A stretch of DNA of 49,737 nt, taken from the NCBI GenBank assembly GCA_002633005.1, contig NMRA01000514.1:262281-312017 (forward strand). Reading direction: 5' to 3'. The notes below the pieces were generated by a model. The model did no database searches. It was not told the DNA's origin and saw nothing but the letters and a program-made list of their open reading frames with translations. The translations under genes were made by a program, and so were the position numbers. Positions 47,201 through 49,737 of this stretch are shown one piece after another; the stretch's first letter is position 1, and each line of letters opens with the position of its first letter. The DNA comes from Phoronis australis. Lineage: Eukaryota > Phoronida > Phoronidae.

Positions 47201-49006
47201 AGTTTTAATTTTGAAAATCTATGCACCAGACACCGTAAGGTAAGCTTCCTGCGGCAACGGACTGTTCGATAGGTATTGGGTATCAACGATGACGTCATTT
47301 GCGTCGATTAGAACGAGCGCCACCTAAAGTTTTTTTTCGGCGCTAAATGGGGTTCATGATGGGGTCGTACGATAGTAATTGGCGTAATTAGCTAATGCCA
47401 GGAGTAAAGGGAGGGATGATATGTTTGTTTCGATCAATGATACAGATATTTAACATGTTCAAAAGTCATTTGGCCGTTATGTAGGGTCTTTAACGACTAG
47501 TTTAGCCTGTAATATTACGCAACCACCGATACTCGTGTCCTCTATTGGCAAAGACGTGGTACTAAATTTTCCGATATGGCCCAATGTCACCAAACTCGAA
47601 CCTTCGTAGGAGACGAAAGATAAGTGTATAGAAGCGCTGTTGGTCGTATAAAAACAATTAATGACCGATTCTTTGGAGGTATTTGGTCTCGGGCAGTTTT
47701 CTCACCCTTGGCCACCCTGCTAGCACGCTAGGGGTTGGCCCACATTTGCACATCATTTTTCAATCAAGTTGTCTATTTACATCAAAATCTACCCTATTTA
47801 TATTGCCAATGTGTTTGTAAATGCACCATTAGATTTTAAATAGGAAATTACATCATCACCTCAAAGTCGTTTTAGGAAGACAAAGTTGTATACTTTGCAG
47901 TAGGTTAGTTTAATCATGAGTTATGCGCAAAATTTAAGAGGCCTGGAACACGATAAACAGACTTAATTGCTATTTTGAAAGTGATTTTTTTGACACCGGA
48001 AACAGAATTCAATCTGCTCATATGGTATTTTTAGGGTTTGTAAGTAGATGTTTTATTTCTGTAAATATCAAAGCATTTGATTTTAGTTTCAAATTAATAA
48101 AAAATCTGTTAACTGCTCGTCACTTTGTTTTCATTTGTTATGGCAAGTTATAGACGTAACACATTTCCCTTAAATCAGTGTTGTGTGGATGAGTGACACT
48201 AATTGTTTTGTCCTGGTCTTTAGGACATTGATTGAAAGTCTTACTACTGTGACACGTGGTTTGGAGTTGATGGTGGTGGAGGATAACATGTAGGTAGAGT
48301 AAAATAATCCGACCTTACATGAGGCTCTATTGGGCAATAACACGCTGATTTCTTTGAAATGGTGAGTAAATGACGAAAACAGAACTTAATAATACATTAA
48401 TTCCATCGTGAACTTACGCGGGGTTGTTTGGATTCCATTAGGGTGTTTTTATTGCCCGTATGTCGGCTTTGCTTGTCGGCCAATTCAGGCCATTTAAATG
48501 GCCTGGAAGATTGAGCACGGGTCGGTAAAGAATTTTTTTCGACAATGCTGAATTGTAAAATAGCAGCCTTTCGAAACTCTGGTTACTTTTCGTAAGATAT
48601 AAGTTGAAACAGCTCTGAAAGTTTCGACATGGGAGACGCAGGTGATTTGATTTGTTTAGTCAACCTATATACAAAGTCAAGATAGTGCCCGAATTCGTGA
48701 ACGTGAGTATGTAAAAATGAAAACACGACAAAATCTACCGTTTTGTAACATATGCGTTAATAATCACTTCACTCACTAAAGGTTTTGCTTCCTGTATGTT
48801 TCCGAAACCGGCAAAACCCTGAACAATTGACGGCAGAACTGTTATTGATGAATGCCAGTATACAGGTGACAACACAACTGTTGTAGTGTTAAGTCGACGG
48901 AAACTACGTGTAGCTGTGAGCAACAGTAAGCTTATAATTGCCCAGAGTGAGCTGTTTATAAAATTCCATTAAAACGCATACATTTCCAAGTTGTACTTGT
49001 CATTAC
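44284..49006. other. EAR gene intron or mixed non-coding sequence
   Basis: 4.7 kb with several chance-looking ORFs (for example 45133-45462 and 45650-46015 plus; 45400-45585 minus, starting MGANTSK). Part of 45500-47700 is richer in CpG than the surroundings, which might mark a promoter. No further EAR or LamG-like exon was recognised. Confidence 0.4.
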
Positions 49007-49076
49007 CTGCTAGTGGCAGCATCGAATGTAAAAACAGCGTGGTGCTCACACCCGTCGGCGACAGGAGTTTGGCCCT
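49007..49076 (-). CDS. EAR gene internal exon
   Basis: A 70-nt exon (acceptor gacgtttcag|AG, donor GCAG|gtaatg), phase 1 in and phase 2 out. The open frame reads GQTPVADGCEHHAVFTFDAA then TS and a split Arg. It is hydrophilic with one Cys; HHAVFTFD could be a beta strand of a LamG-like domain. It joins in phase to both neighbouring exons. A second reading frame is also open, so the frame rests on phase agreement with the neighbours. Confidence 0.55.
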
Positions 49077-49241
49077 CTGAAACGTCATGCAAATAGAATA
49101 CTGAAATGTATAGCTGACGACACTGCCCCACACATACATACAATGTCCCAATATTAAACAGTGTACTAGACATATGAAAATGCATCCAGTAAATTCGTCT
49201 TAGCACGTGGAACAAACGCTAACAAAAGGCATACCACTTAC

Positions 49242-49328
49242 CCACCGAGCCCACCCCTTCAGCTTCATGGTATAGCTTCCCGTTTTTAAGACCAAACTGT
49301 TTGGCTTGGTGGGTCCACGAACCTCCAG
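49242..49328 (-). CDS. EAR gene upstream exon
   Basis: An 87-nt exon with acceptor ttttgcaaacag|CT and a strong donor GGTGG|gtaagt, phase 1 at both ends in the frame chosen. The peptide reads GGSWTHQAKQFGLKNGKLYH then EAEGVGSV. W-x-H with NGKLY is loosely LamG-like. An alternative frame (LEVRGPTKPNSLVLKTGSYT...) is also open. I chose the first because its phase fits the exon at 49076. More exons must lie to the right of the window. Confidence 0.5.
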
Positions 49329-49393
49329 CTGTTTGCAAAACATTGAAAGTCATATAAATTCAATGAATAACACTTTTAAAATATCAATATCAG

Positions 49394-49466
49394 TTTGCGT
49401 ACATCGACGTGCGTTTTCTAGGTGGGGATGAACATGCTGCAAGTTTCACCATAGCAAATCCCATTG
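49394..49466 (+). CDS. Possible plus-strand exon
   Basis: Open between atatcaatatcag|TTT and CCATTG|gtatgag on the plus strand. It reads FAYIDVRFLGGDEHAASFTI then ANPI. Composition is protein-like, but no domain is recognised, and it would lie just upstream of, and opposite to, the EAR gene exons. It may be chance. Confidence 0.2.
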
Positions 49467-49737
49467 GTATGAGTAACACAGCGAGCTGGACAAGAACTGG
49501 TTGGGTCTTGACATTTTCTAAGGTTTGGTTTTGTTCACATTGACAAGCAATTCCGCGGTGTAGATCGCTCTTATGGCCTAGAATACACTGTATAGGGTAC
49601 TGTTAGTGACACCCATTGCCTACAGTCCTCTTGCAAATGACCTATAAACTACGTGTGAATGACTGTATGACCTATAACTGACATGTACACGACACCCATG
49701 AAATTTGCCTAACACCATAAACGGTCACATATTTTGC

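Larger units (their letters stand above)
42093..49328 (-). other. EAR-repeat gene, C-terminal part (4 exons)
   Basis: Span of four minus-strand exons (49242-49328, 49007-49076, 44183-44283, 42093-42547) whose phases run 1-1, 1-2, 2-1, 1-stop without conflict. The joined product is about 239 residues of the C-terminus, with EAR/EPTP-like repeats at the end. EAR repeats (about 45-50 residues, pattern YxW near the end and YL near the middle) form beta-propellers in secreted or surface proteins such as LGI, TSPEAR and ADGRV1. The N-terminal exons lie beyond the window. The intron between 44283 and 49007 is 4.7 kb and could hold exons I missed. Confidence 0.65.

Noticed and set aside
48735-48923. 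Minus-strand candidate exon after ttgttcag (reads FGNIQEAKPL)
   Set aside because: Not needed to keep phase between exons 49007-49076 and 44183-44283, and no domain is recognised.

Overview
This looks like about 50 kb of an animal nuclear genome, probably a marine invertebrate. Genes are split into short exons with GT/AG splice sites, introns reach about 9 kb, most of the DNA is repeats, and ACATGTACATGTA-type runs common in marine invertebrate genomes occur (for example 18505-18517). I cannot name the species; an amphioxus-like or other invertebrate deuterostome, mollusc or cnidarian would all fit. There is no sign of bacterial operons, rRNA, tRNA or CRISPR. Almost all stop-to-stop ORFs in the window are chance or repeat-derived.

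Main gene (minus strand, 35417 down to at least 5532): an ankyrin-repeat protein rebuilt exon by exon. A 19-codon first exon (35361-35417) is followed by a 32-codon capping-repeat exon (26365-26460) and thirteen exons of exactly 99 nt. I call these R1 to R13 in transcript order: R1 17986-18084, R2 17359-17457, R3 16939-17037, R4 12894-12992, R5 12420-12518, R6 11951-12049, R7 11457-11555, R8 10988-11086, R9 10500-10598, R10 10025-10123, R11 9551-9649, R12 9119-9217, R13 5532-5630. Each is one 33-residue ankyrin repeat, in phase 0 at both ends, so any of them can be added or skipped without a frameshift. R2-R12 lie in an expanding array of about 475-bp exon+intron cassettes with near-identical introns, broken by a transposon-like insertion (13052-16774). 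The intron between R11 and R12 has lost both its donor and its acceptor. The 3' end of the gene was not found and may lie outside the window.

Second gene (minus strand, 49328 to 42093): four phase-compatible exons encode the C-terminal part of a secreted or surface-type protein. A possible beta-sandwich (LamG-like) region is followed by about three EAR/EPTP-type propeller repeats and a stop codon. A 37-bp minisatellite (43534-43969) lies in its last intron.

Repeats: two ~1-kb direct repeats flank R13 (4115-5143, 6976-7973). A ~0.9-kb inverted pair lies 32 kb apart (690-1560, 33150-34080), and its left arm lies in a region with three exact copies of an 18-bp motif. There is a perfect 48-bp hairpin (18176-18280). 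A ~5-kb tandem segmental duplication (19612-24664, 24683-29728) has only one copy carrying the ankyrin capping exon; the other carries a 140-bp satellite block bounded by ambiguous bases. Several low-confidence coding-like segments are listed separately. A possible divergent promoter lies between 35417 and 35547.
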